In this document: piece by piece, positions 26,277 to 34,365 of the stretch
Position numbering within the stretch: position 1 is the first letter of the stretch
How the letters are laid out: each line of letters starts with the position of its first letter
NCBI GenBank assembly: GCA_009926935.1
Contig: RFNZ01000009.1
Span: 28,171 to 92,170 of the forward strand
DNA: 64,000 nucleotides
Source of the DNA: Pseudomonadota bacterium
GTDB lineage: Bacteria; Pseudomonadota; Alphaproteobacteria; Micavibrionales; UBA1664
Reading direction: 5' to 3'
Notes under the pieces: model-generated
Told to the model about the DNA's origin: nothing
What the model saw: the letters and a program-made list of their open reading frames with translations, nothing else
Databases searched by the model: none
Program-made: the position numbers and the translations under genes

Positions 26277-27437
26277 TCAAGTAGCACCAGCCGCCTGCGT
26301 CAGGGTCAGATACCAGCGGCGTTCGATGGTACCCGCCTCAAAAAGCATGGTCGCTGATTTATTGAGGGTACGGCCATAATTGGGGATCATGCGCTGGATC
26401 TCGGCGGTCCAGAGATTGTAATCCATATCAAGAAGCTTCTCGCGCACGATATCGTTAAATACCATCCACTCGCGCACACCAACGCGCCCGCCGCCCACTT
26501 TGGGTACCAGCGCTTGTGTCACAACCATGCGCAGCGTTTCCATGAGGGCGTAGGCCCTTTCGGCCCGTTCTTCCGGCTCAAAGCTTGAGATCATGCGGCG
26601 GATGGTGGCGGCAACACCGGTTGTGTGTGTCGTTGTATAAACGGCGTGGCCTGTTTGCCCCGCCTCGATCGCGGCAGATATTGTCTCGCGGTCACGGGCC
26701 TCGCCTACCAGGATGATATTCGGCTTACGCCTGAGCGCGTTACGCACGCCATGCGCAAATGTAGGCAGATGACGCGGGATCTCGGTCTGTGCCACAACCG
26801 AATGCGGCGAGTGTATGGTGTCGTAAGTAAATTCGATTGGCGCTTCGTAAGTCAGCATCTTGCCGCAACCATGACGGCGTTCGAGCAGCATCCGGCATCC
26901 CGATGCAAGCAAGGTCGTTTTACCGGAACCTGTCGGCCCGGTAATAACAACCATGCCTTGGCGCGGCGCCCAGTTATTGATGATGTCTTCTTCAATCCCG
27001 AGAGCCTCCATGGTTGGCGGCTCTGATGGCAGGACACGCATGGTAATCTGTGCGGCATCGCGCCCTTTTGAAAGAATGGCCGTGATGTTTACCCTGAAAC
27101 GGTAACGCTTGTAACGGTCCGGACGAATTTCATAAGAGACATCAAGATCATCACCGCCAGCAAGCCGTGCCTGAGCCTCTGGCCCGTAAATCTTTTGCAG
27201 CACAATCGCCATATCCGCGCCGTCCATAGGCCGGAAGGTACCGGGGAAAAGTTTGCCGCTGATCTCGTTATAAACAGGCCTGTCCGTTTGCCATGTAATA
27301 TCGCTGGATCCCTGCTGCACGCACCACAGCAGAAAAGGATCGATGTGTTCATCGGTAAAGCGGGTAGGTTCTGCGGGCCATGTCTGGCCGGCGCCCCCTT
27401 GTCCTTTGATCAGGCTTATCGGCTTGCGGGTCGCCAT
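26277..27437 (-). CDS. dotB: Type IVB secretion ATPase DotB / TraJ
   Basis: A 386-residue hexameric secretion ATPase. Walker A 'GPTGSGKTT' at about residues 167-175, Walker B 'ILVGEARD' at 242-249, and the His box 'TGHAVYTTTHT' at 262-272. Length and the DotB-specific N-terminus ('DPFLLWCVQQGSSDITWQT') fit DotB of Legionella and TraJ of R64. It overlaps the end of dotC by 22 bp, indicating coupled translation. The protein would energise assembly or substrate transfer of the type IVB machine. Confidence 0.92.
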   Translation of the reverse strand: MATRKPISLIKGQGGAGQTWPAEPTRFTDEHIDPFLLWCVQQGSSDITWQTDRPVYNEISGKLFPGTFRPMDGADMAIVLQKIYGPEAQARLAGGDDLDVSYEIRPDRYKRYRFRVNITAILSKGRDAAQITMRVLPSEPPTMEALGIEEDIINNWAPRQGMVVITGPTGSGKTTLLASGCRMLLERRHGCGKMLTYEAPIEFTYDTIHSPHSVVAQTEIPRHLPTFAHGVRNALRRKPNIILVGEARDRETISAAIEAGQTGHAVYTTTHTTGVAATIRRMISSFEPEERAERAYALMETLRMVVTQALVPKVGGGRVGVREWMVFNDIVREKLLDMDYNLWTAEIQRMIPNYGRTLNKSATMLFEAGTIERRWYLTLTQAAGAT

Positions 27438-28267
27438 CCATATGCCTCGGTTTGAAGTTCGGAAGGTCCGGTAATCTGGAGGGCGCGGTCACCCACGCGC
27501 ATTTCATCGCCGCCGCCTGTAACGCCGCGGTCAACCTGTAAGGTATAAGGCGGCGATACGATACCCTGGGCCAACAGCATGCGATACCTGATCATGCCCT
27601 GAAAATCGCGGTTGAGTTGGTCGAGATCAGCCTGAAAAATTTCATCTGCCTGACTGTATCCCTCTTTCCAGCCTTGCTGGAGCGCATTGAGCCAGAATGA
27701 TTTTTCCTCCTCCGAGGAAGGGTAAAGAATGGCAGGCGGAGGCGCGATATCGCCCCAGTCCCGCTCAAGATAGTTACGCCAGTTGCGAGGCGCGGCTACA
27801 ATCTGCGCATTCACGTTGATGTTATAGATGCGGTCGGCGACAGCGGCGGTTTGCCCCTGGTCTTCAATCAGCATCGCATCGATCGACTCCGTAATGATCG
27901 GAGGTTCGATCAAAAGGCCCGACTGTGCAGGAATAAGCAGGCGTTTAAAATCGTAGATACGGTCGAGATAGACTTCTTTTTCCAAAAGGGTCTGCCTGAT
28001 TTCGTAGGTGCGGGCAGCAAGCCCTGCGCGCGCCCCAAAAGAGAGAGCGGCTTCCTTAAGCCCCTCCATCCGGATTTCGGGGTTATCCTCATCAGGCCGG
28101 CCGGTCTTGGAAACTTGAACATTCATGAGTTCAGTCAAGGTCGGCGGCTTTGGCGGCAGACCCTTTGCGTCGTAATCAATGCCTTGTGCCTGTGCACAAG
28201 GGGTAAAGGCCATCAGCAGAAAAGCTGCGGCAAGGATAAAGCGGCAAAAAGGTCTGGCCGCATCCAT
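27416..28267 (-). CDS. dotC: Type IVB secretion outer-membrane core protein DotC / TraI
   Basis: A 283-residue exported protein. The mature part holds the DotC-type sequence: 'LTELMNVQ', 'EAALSFGARAGLAARTYEI', 'IYDFKRLLI', 'PPIITESIDAM' and 'RNWRNYLERDW', followed by 'GWKEGYSQADEIFQADLDQL'. In Legionella DotC is a lipoprotein that with DotD brings DotH to the outer membrane. Here the signal peptide ends 'FTPCAQA' without a canonical lipobox, so it may be processed by signal peptidase I. Only 3 bp separate it from dotD. Confidence 0.92.
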   Translation of the reverse strand: MDAARPFCRFILAAAFLLMAFTPCAQAQGIDYDAKGLPPKPPTLTELMNVQVSKTGRPDEDNPEIRMEGLKEAALSFGARAGLAARTYEIRQTLLEKEVYLDRIYDFKRLLIPAQSGLLIEPPIITESIDAMLIEDQGQTAAVADRIYNINVNAQIVAAPRNWRNYLERDWGDIAPPPAILYPSSEEEKSFWLNALQQGWKEGYSQADEIFQADLDQLNRDFQGMIRYRMLLAQGIVSPPYTLQVDRGVTGGGDEMRVGDRALQITGPSELQTEAYGWRPASR

Positions 28268-28270
28268 CGT

Positions 28271-28885
28271 TTATCTCCGGCCTCTGCGCGGCGTGTTGGC
28301 CGCGGTATTCGGTGTACCGTTGGCGGTCGAGGCGTAAATGATCTCGATGGCGCGGCGATTGGCATCAAGCTTGAGATCCGCGCGCGTTCCCATCTGAAGC
28401 CCGATATCGCGCAAAACTTCCACCATCGGTGTATTGAAAACATCAAGCGTGACGATGATGGGCGATGGCGGCTGGTCACCAACCGTGCGGAAGGCGTATC
28501 CGGTCCATGCGGCGATATCCGCAGCCACTGGCTCAACCGGCCCAGACCAGGCAAAGGTAACCGGGCGTTGCAGTTCCATTGGTGCGTTCGCGATGGGCGG
28601 GGCCGCCTGCGCCGCAGAAGGCGTACGCACCTGCTCGACTTGCGAAAGCCCTTCAAGGGCCTTGGTCGCGCGGTCAGCGGCGTCAGCAATCATGAGGGAT
28701 GTCTTGTCAGGTTCGGCTACAAGCTGCGGTTTGGAATCGGTCGAACCGCCACTGTTGCCCGAGAAGGTTGATTCGAACGTACCACATCCGGATAGAAAAA
28801 GCGCAGCCACGCATAAAAGCGCTGCTTTCTTGCGTAGGAAAGACGAAAAATCGAACTGAGTATGCACGTTCATAAACCTCGACAA
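28271..28885 (-). CDS. dotD: Type IVB secretion lipoprotein DotD / TraH
   Basis: A 204-residue lipoprotein: signal sequence ending in lipobox 'LSGC' (Cys about residue 34). The C-terminal half has the DotD secretin-N0-like fold signature: 'RPVTFAWSGPVEPVAADIAAWTG' pattern (shortened) and 'FNTPMVEVLRDIGLQMG'. It helps form the outer-membrane core with DotC and DotH. The frame starts at 28885; an ATG four codons later is an alternative. The tail is Thr/Arg-rich. Confidence 0.88.
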   Translation of the reverse strand: MSRFMNVHTQFDFSSFLRKKAALLCVAALFLSGCGTFESTFSGNSGGSTDSKPQLVAEPDKTSLMIADAADRATKALEGLSQVEQVRTPSAAQAAPPIANAPMELQRPVTFAWSGPVEPVAADIAAWTGYAFRTVGDQPPSPIIVTLDVFNTPMVEVLRDIGLQMGTRADLKLDANRRAIEIIYASTANGTPNTAANTPRRGRR

Positions 28886-28937
28886 ATCAAAACACTAAAG
28901 ACCAAGTACAACCCCGGCAAGGGCAGCCAAGGCGTTT

Positions 28938-29456
28938 TTAACCCTTATCCTCATCAACCTTGCTGATGCGGTTCTCGCTGCGCCCCATGACAATCTTTTT
29001 GGCGGGTGTTTTGCCGCTCCCGCTCAAAGTTGCCTTGGCATCGGGGCCAGCTTTTTCAAGCAAACCCTTCTTACGCATAACATCAACGACTTTGCTTTTG
29101 TACTTTTTACCCAAATGCGGCGTGCGTGAGTGGTAATAGGCCACCGCCTTTGCAAGCGAACCCGTCTCTTCCAGATGGCGGCCAAGTATCCACGCAGCCA
29201 CGTTCACGTTGGTGCAACCGTCATCACGCAGCCATTTCCAGGCTGTTTTACGGCTGACTTTCCAGTTACTCGCAAGCTCGGGCACCCACAGACTATTGAT
29301 CTGCATGGGCCCGAGGTCGTATGTGCCGTTTTTGTTTGCAACCTGCTGGCCGATGCGCCCTCCCTCGACATGCAAAATGCCAACAAGCACTTGCGGCGGC
29401 ACCGAGTATGTTTGAGCGGCGATCATGAGGCAGGCGGCAAAAATATGATTGATCAT
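28938..29456 (-). CDS. Lytic transglycosylase of the secretion locus
   Basis: A 172-residue protein with an N-terminal signal-like hydrophobic stretch and an SLT domain: catalytic Glu in 'GILHVEGGRIGQ', then 'YDLGPMQINSLWVPEL' and 'WILGRHLEETG' and 'YYHSRTPHLG'. Such VirB1/PilT(R64)-like enzymes open peptidoglycan for secretion machines. Its start overlaps the stop of the upstream gene (ATGA). A basic C-terminal tail of ~40 residues follows the domain. Confidence 0.85.
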   Translation of the reverse strand: MINHIFAACLMIAAQTYSVPPQVLVGILHVEGGRIGQQVANKNGTYDLGPMQINSLWVPELASNWKVSRKTAWKWLRDDGCTNVNVAAWILGRHLEETGSLAKAVAYYHSRTPHLGKKYKSKVVDVMRKKGLLEKAGPDAKATLSGSGKTPAKKIVMGRSENRISKVDEDKG

Positions 29457-30406
29457 GCGGCCTCCCCAGATTTTGAATCGTCCGTCTTTTTCACAAAAAA
29501 CGACATGGGGTTGGATGGATTGCCCTGTGGTTTTTCTTTCTCGGCCGGTTTTTCGGGAGGCGCGGCAGGTGCGCTTGCTGGCGCAGCTTTTGTTGACGGC
29601 GCATAGGATGGCACGGCAGGGCCAGACATAAACCCGATAACGGCGCGCAGCACATCAAGCCCGTCTTCAAACCGGCGCCAGATCTGGTCCATTACGGCCT
29701 CTGGGGCTGGTGGCTGCTGCATTTGGCCTTGGGTCATCGCCTGCTGGATACGGTCCATTTCAATCTCGCAGGATCTGGCAAGCAGCTTGGCGCAGCCTTT
29801 CAAAAACGATACTTCCCGCTGGGCAAAAAGATCAGGGCCGTAGCTTGGGCCGCCCGAGAACGCATCGGCAAGCGCCGTTGCTTTGTCGCAGAGTTTTTCG
29901 CCCAGTGTCCGGATAACGGAGTTGTCATCCATCCCGAAGGGGAAACGCATGACCGCCTGCACAAAAGGGGTCAGGGCTTCAACGCGCGCAGCAACGAGGT
30001 CGGTTTCACCGGCATCCTCATCAGGCAAAAGCGCGAAAGAATCAGCAAGCCCCAGCATCCCGTCAAAGGCGGATGCAACACGTCTGTTAAACGCTTCATC
30101 CGGCAACTGGCCTGTTAAAACGTAGTTCTGGGCAATCAGGGTGCCGGCAAGGGTCGAGGTTTTGAGGCGGATATTATCTGCTTCGTCCTGTGTAGGCGGC
30201 GCAAGTTTTGAGGAAAGCTGGGTGCCGCTTGTGATACTGGCCGATAAAAGAGCGGCAAAACTCTTGGCGGCGTCTTCCTCGGCATACCCGCCGGAGGGGG
30301 ATTGCCAAGCCATGAGTTCACCCACCGCGCCAATCAGTGGCACGCCCAGGGCTTCGAAGACGCGCAGGAGAGCCTGCGCCTGTTTCGACTCACGAGTCAT
30401 AGGCAA
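29453..30406 (-). CDS. Unknown protein of the type IVB secretion locus
   Basis: A 317-residue, mostly helical cytoplasmic protein without signal peptide or membrane segment. No motif recognised. The C-terminal third is Gln/Pro/Ala-rich and ends in a short basic tail. It sits between the DsbC/G-like gene and the lytic transglycosylase, with translation coupled to the latter, so a role in the secretion or pilus system is inferred from position only. Confidence 0.7.
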   Translation of the reverse strand: MPMTRESKQAQALLRVFEALGVPLIGAVGELMAWQSPSGGYAEEDAAKSFAALLSASITSGTQLSSKLAPPTQDEADNIRLKTSTLAGTLIAQNYVLTGQLPDEAFNRRVASAFDGMLGLADSFALLPDEDAGETDLVAARVEALTPFVQAVMRFPFGMDDNSVIRTLGEKLCDKATALADAFSGGPSYGPDLFAQREVSFLKGCAKLLARSCEIEMDRIQQAMTQGQMQQPPAPEAVMDQIWRRFEDGLDVLRAVIGFMSGPAVPSYAPSTKAAPASAPAAPPEKPAEKEKPQGNPSNPMSFFVKKTDDSKSGEAA

Positions 30407-30473
30407 TTATTGACCGCCATATTAACAGGGGCAAAGACCTTTTAAGCCTTTGACACACCCCCTTTTATTTATT

Positions 30474-30482
30474 TTATCCACA
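30474..30482 (+). promoter_or_regulatory. Perfect DnaA-box 9-mer
   Basis: TTATCCACA matches the strict DnaA-box consensus and lies in the 113-bp gap between the DsbC/G-like gene and the next gene of the operon. A single box may be chance or a regulatory site. Confidence 0.3.
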
Positions 30483-30519
30483 TTTAGGGTTATGGAATGG
30501 ATAATGTCCAGCATTTTTA

Positions 30520-31435
30520 TCACTGTCCCGTCAGATCTTTGACGGCGGCAGCGGGGTCTAGGGGCCTCCCGCGGATAATCTTGACCTCACCCGTCCCAAA
30601 AGCCCTGTATACAATGATCGGCGTGGCATCAAACCGCCAGTTTGTCATGATTTTTCGGTTGTTCGAGATTGTCTCAGTCATGATACCGGCGGGGGGTTCC
30701 AGCGCTTGATCATTGCCTTTGGCAAGGTCAACAAACCGTTTGGCACCGTCGCTGATGGCAAGGGCGTAGGCCCCTTGCGACATGGACCGGTCATCATACC
30801 CAACGGGGATGATCCGTATGGCAAGCTTGCCGGCTGTAACCATCGGCTCCATTTCCCGCAAAAACTGCCGGCAATGGCTGCAATTGGGGTCGATAAAGGC
30901 ATGAAATGTAGGCTTGCTGGCGTCGCCAAGCAGCATGGAGGAGGCGGTTTCAAGTTCAGAAAAAAGCATTTCACCGGCACCACTTTTGGCAGGTGCTGCG
31001 GCCTGTTGTTGGGCCTGCTGCTGGGGCTGCGCGGCTTGGTCTTTGGCAGCGGTTTCAGGCTGGGGCAAGGCTGGCTGAGCCAGCGGAGCTGCATTTGGAG
31101 CCACGATACCGGCTATGGTTTGTTTTTTCGATATATCGATGGCCTTGAGCTGTTCGCCTGTAATCAGGTTACCCTGCCCGTCAAATAGAAAACCCATGAT
31201 GACGGCTTTGCCGTCTGTTGTGGCGTAGTAAAACTCAGGCTGCCCCTCACGGACCATGACCCAACCGTCCATATTCTCAAAGCGGCCGGGCACCGGCATT
31301 ACGCTGGGCTTCAAGAGGTTTTGGCAAAGGGGGTTCCTGCGGCCCACCGAGGGTCAAGGGCTGTGCCTGCTGGGCAAACGCAGAGGCCGAAAAACAAAGG
31401 ACAAAAGCAAAAAGGGCAAAAAACAGACGCAGCAT
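30520..31435 (-). CDS. DsbC/DsbG-like periplasmic thiol-disulfide protein, apparent frameshift after the signal peptide
   Basis: The C-terminal thioredoxin-like domain has the active site 'DPNCSHCRQF' and a 'DATPIIVYRAFG' cis-Pro region; the N-terminal part 'YYATTDGKAVIMGFLFDGQGN' is the DsbC/G dimerisation-domain pattern. This frame is open only from 31347. A signal peptide in the next frame begins at an ATG at 31435, with AAGGAG ten bases upstream, and reads 'MLRLFFALFAFVLCFSASA', but that frame stops at 31277. One base fewer in the AAAA run near 31323 would join both into a single exported protein. The junction lies inside a 99-bp inverted repeat. Role: disulfide isomerase for secreted pilus or secretion proteins (inference). 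Confidence 0.75.
31289..31387 (-). repeat. 99-bp perfect inverted repeat, left arm
   Basis: This segment on the minus strand is identical over 99 bp to 31588-31686 on the plus strand; the spacer is 200 bp. The arm lies inside the 5' part of the DsbC/G-like gene and encodes the end of its signal peptide. Confidence 0.95.
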
Positions 31436-31578
31436 CGACAGGCATCTCCTTCAAGGAAAACAAAAAGCAGCGATGCAAAGCTTACCCCAAACCGATTGCC
31501 TTGCCTACCGCCGCCGCAGGCCAAAAGTTAAAGGAAGGGTGCGACAATTAAAATAGCACGAATTTTGTCCGGTTTCTG

Positions 31579-32358
31579 TTGAAAATCGCCTCTGCGTTTG
31601 CCCAGCAGGCACAGCCCTTGACCCTCGGTGGGCCGCAGGAACCCCCTTTGCCAAAACCTCTTGAAGCCCAGCGTAATGCCGGTGCCGTCGCTTATGACGA
31701 GGGCCTGCGCTCGTATTTCCGCAAAGTCTACAACACGATGTCCGTTGGGCTCGTCGTAACGGGCTTGGTCGCCATGGGTGCATCCATGATCCCCGGTGTA
31801 GCCGCACTCTTCACCAACCCTATTTTTGCAATCATCTTTGCCTTCCTGCCCATGGCAGCAGGCTTGATGCTTTTCAATGGCGGCGCGATGATGACAAAAT
31901 CCGCATCAGACCTAAGCGCACGTTTCTACCTGTTTTCGGCAATCTTCGGTTTCTGTCTGACACCCATCTTCATGGTGTATGCCGGCGCTGATATTGCCCG
32001 TGCTTTTTTCATCACCGCCGCAACTTTTGCCGTGACCTCGATCTGGTCCTACACCACGAAAACCGATCTCTCCAAATGGGGCAGTTTTCTCTTCATGGGT
32101 GCCATCGGCCTTCTGATTGCGATTGTGGTCAACATGTTCCTGAAGTCGACAATGATGGATTTCATCATCAGCTGCGCAGGCGTTCTCATTTACACGGGGC
32201 TTGTTGCTTATGATACGCAAAACCTCAAAGAGACATACGCCCAAAGCTCTGGCGATGAGGCTAATTCAAAAATGGCTGTTCTGGGGGCTCTCGGCCTGTA
32301 CATGAACTTCATCATGCTCTTCCAGTTCATCCTGCGCCTTGTGGGCAACCGCGAGTAA
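31579..32358 (+). CDS. Bax-inhibitor-1 family membrane protein (YbhL/YccA type), unusual 5' end
   Basis: A 259-residue protein with seven predicted membrane segments and the BI-1 family patterns 'YDEGLRSYFRKVYNTMSVGLVVTG' (shortened: YDEGLRSYF...VYN) and 'LFLDTQNL'-like 'YDTQNLKE' near the C-terminus. BI-1 proteins are calcium-leak or FtsH-interacting membrane proteins. The start is odd: only a TTG at 31579 is available, with no ribosome binding site, and residues 4-36 come from the inverted repeat and read like the processed end of a signal peptide ('ASAFAQQAQP'). The natural start has probably been replaced. A bidirectional terminator follows. Confidence 0.85.
   Translation: MKIASAFAQQAQPLTLGGPQEPPLPKPLEAQRNAGAVAYDEGLRSYFRKVYNTMSVGLVVTGLVAMGASMIPGVAALFTNPIFAIIFAFLPMAAGLMLFNGGAMMTKSASDLSARFYLFSAIFGFCLTPIFMVYAGADIARAFFITAATFAVTSIWSYTTKTDLSKWGSFLFMGAIGLLIAIVVNMFLKSTMMDFIISCAGVLIYTGLVAYDTQNLKETYAQSSGDEANSKMAVLGALGLYMNFIMLFQFILRLVGNRE
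31588..31686 (+). repeat. 99-bp perfect inverted repeat, right arm
   Basis: Exact reverse complement of 31289-31387. It provides codons ~4-36 of the BI-1-family gene. Identity stops abruptly at both ends (base before 31588 and after 31686 differ from the partner). Confidence 0.95.
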
Positions 32359-32378
32359 GCAGAAACAGAACCGATAAA

Positions 32379-32404
32379 AAGCCCGCCAAATGGCGGGCTT
32401 TTTT
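32379..32404 (+). terminator. Bidirectional intrinsic terminator
   Basis: Stem AAGCCCGCCA / TGGCGGGCTT followed by TTTT on the plus strand and by a T-run on the minus strand. It ends the BI-1 gene and can also end the convergent GGDEF gene. Confidence 0.9.
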
Positions 32405-32448
32405 AATATGCATAGAGCAAGCGGGGGCTTGGCTCTCAAAAATAATCA

Positions 32449-32484
32449 GGCCCATTGAGGGCCCGTGCGCCAATGCGCACGAAG
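32449..32484. repeat. 36-bp dispersed repeat, copy 2
   Basis: Partner of 26196-26231 (31/36 identical). This copy also contains the inverted repeat GTGCGC-caat-GCGCAC, and is followed by GGGGGC-ttg-GCCCCC (32505-32519), all in the gap between convergent genes. Confidence 0.5.
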
Positions 32485-32526
32485 GGGGAGCGAGTGGAAC
32501 GAGCGGGGGCTTGGCCCCCACATATA

Positions 32527-33594
32527 CTAGTGATGGATCTGTATCCGTCTCTGGCGCGGCGGATCAGCCGCGGTTACTTGGTTACGGCCATTCTGTTTTG
32601 ACTTGTAAAGTGCGGCGTCAGCACGCTCGATAAGCTCCGATATTTTTTCGTTAGGTCCCAGTTGTGCCGCACCGACAGACATGGTGATTTTTCCAAGCCG
32701 CTCGCCGGTGTTACGGTTCATGATTTCTTTAACGGCCACGGCCTCGCGCAACAGATTTGCAACTTTCACGGCCCCTTCAAGCTGTGTTTCAGGCAGCACA
32801 ACCGCAAACTCCTCGCCGCCGTAACGCGCTGGCAAGTCGCGGCCTTTCACGCCGTCTTTAAGCGTACGTGCAACCAGTTTAAGTACTTGATCACCCACCT
32901 GGTGGCCGTAATTGTCGTTAAAGCTTTTGAAGAAATCGATATCAACCATCAAAAGGCAAAGCGGTTTACTATCAGAATGCGCTTCCGAAACCATGCGGTA
33001 GGACTCGACATCAAAAAGTTTGCGGTTGGCAATGCCTGTCAGCGCATCGGTCATGGCTTCTTTACGTACGCTTTCCATCTCCTCGCGGAGCTGCTGCATG
33101 ACAGAAGACGAGGCGCTGAGTTTTTGTTCAAGCGCTTTGTTTTCCTCAATCATTTTCTTGGCCTGAATCATCATCTGCTGCGCGACATTTTTCATGTCTT
33201 CCGCCGATTTGGCTTCCGTAAAGGCGTTTGCAACAGTCTCGATAGAACCCGAGTAATCGGCGTTTTTCTTCTTAACGGCGCTGGCAGCAGACGACACGTT
33301 GGTAATGGTTTCGGCCACGAGACCTTCGGCCTTGGCCAAAGCCTCTTCCGACCGCAGATTGGTGTTGAGAAGCCTGTTATGCAGCTCGATACAGCGTTCT
33401 TCCGTCAGCTCGTGACCGCCTTTGATGATAATATCGACGGCACGGGTCACTTCCGCATCCATCCCGCTCTCGTATACGTACCAGAGCTCAAAAATGGAGG
33501 GCGTCGGCGGCAAATTCAGTTTGGCGATTCGTTCCATGGCCTTGTCGCTGAAACCGCGGGCCTTTTGAAGCGAGTGGTTATATTTCATGGGCAA
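32527..33594 (-). CDS. GGDEF-domain diguanylate cyclase
   Basis: A 355-residue cytoplasmic protein. The C-terminal ~170 residues are a GGDEF domain with active site 'YGGEEF', plus 'LTGIANRKLFD' and 'MVDIDFFKSFND' metal and substrate motifs; it should make cyclic di-GMP. No RxxD inhibitory motif is obvious five residues before GGEEF ('KGRDLPARYGGEEF' has RDLPAR). The N-terminal 180 residues are helical with a coiled coil (about 140-180) typical of this alphaproteobacterial class of soluble cyclases. Confidence 0.93.
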   Translation of the reverse strand: MPMKYNHSLQKARGFSDKAMERIAKLNLPPTPSIFELWYVYESGMDAEVTRAVDIIIKGGHELTEERCIELHNRLLNTNLRSEEALAKAEGLVAETITNVSSAASAVKKKNADYSGSIETVANAFTEAKSAEDMKNVAQQMMIQAKKMIEENKALEQKLSASSSVMQQLREEMESVRKEAMTDALTGIANRKLFDVESYRMVSEAHSDSKPLCLLMVDIDFFKSFNDNYGHQVGDQVLKLVARTLKDGVKGRDLPARYGGEEFAVVLPETQLEGAVKVANLLREAVAVKEIMNRNTGERLGKITMSVGAAQLGPNEKISELIERADAALYKSKQNGRNQVTAADPPRQRRIQIHH

Positions 33595-33696
33595 CCCCGA
33601 AAGAAAATAGGCAAAGAAAAAATATCACATCCTCCTGATTGATACAGGTGATTTGTTACGATGCGATTAACGAAAACGATATACAGATTATGTGAA

Positions 33697-34281
33697 CTAT
33701 ATCCATTTCGACGTCGGGTCAAAAGTCTCGCTCGGTAGCGTGGTCAATGCCGGGATGATATCCTCAACCCGGTCTACAACCGTCAAAAGGCGACGATCTT
33801 CTTCTCGCATGAATTTACCGGCAATGACGGAATCGATCATCGTAAGAAAAGGTGTCCAGTAACCGTTCACGTTACAGATAACGATGGGCTTATCATGGAT
33901 GCCGAGCTGCCTCCATGTCATGACCTCGCAGAGTTCATCGAGCGTCCCGATACCCCCGGGCATCACGACAAACGCGTCCGAGCGGCTGACCATCATCTGT
34001 TTGCGTGTATGCATGGAATCAACCACATGCAGCTCGGAAAGGCCGTCATGTGAAACCTCGCGCTTTGAAATATGCTCGGGGATGATGCCAATCGCTCGCC
34101 CGCCATGGTTCATGACCGACTCGGCAAGGATACCCATAAGCCCAACGCGACCGCCGCCATATACAAGCGCAAGGCCGGATTTAGCCATAAGCTCGCCAAA
34201 ATCGCTGCTGGCTTTTTTATATATATCGTCGCACCGGCCTGATGAACCAAGATAGACGCAGATCGTTGAAATCGTTTTCAT
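33697..34281 (-). CDS. LOG-family protein (cytokinin-riboside phosphoribohydrolase-like)
   Basis: A 194-residue Rossmann-fold protein with the LOG signature 'PGGIGTLDELCEVMTWRQLG' and 'VYGGGRVGLMG'. Members hydrolyse nucleoside 5'-monophosphates to base and ribose phosphate. The frame is open from 34317, but the ATG at 34281 starts directly at the family's 'ICVYLGSS' strand. It is divergent from psd. Confidence 0.92.
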   Translation of the reverse strand: MKTISTICVYLGSSGRCDDIYKKASSDFGELMAKSGLALVYGGGRVGLMGILAESVMNHGGRAIGIIPEHISKREVSHDGLSELHVVDSMHTRKQMMVSRSDAFVVMPGGIGTLDELCEVMTWRQLGIHDKPIVICNVNGYWTPFLTMIDSVIAGKFMREEDRRLLTVVDRVEDIIPALTTLPSETFDPTSKWI

Positions 34282-34365
34282 TCGGAAGGGTTTAAAGCCG
34301 ATTGAAAATGCAATCAAGGCGGTTTTGCTTGGCGGAGCCCTTTGTCCTTGCTAAAACCCTCTCCC

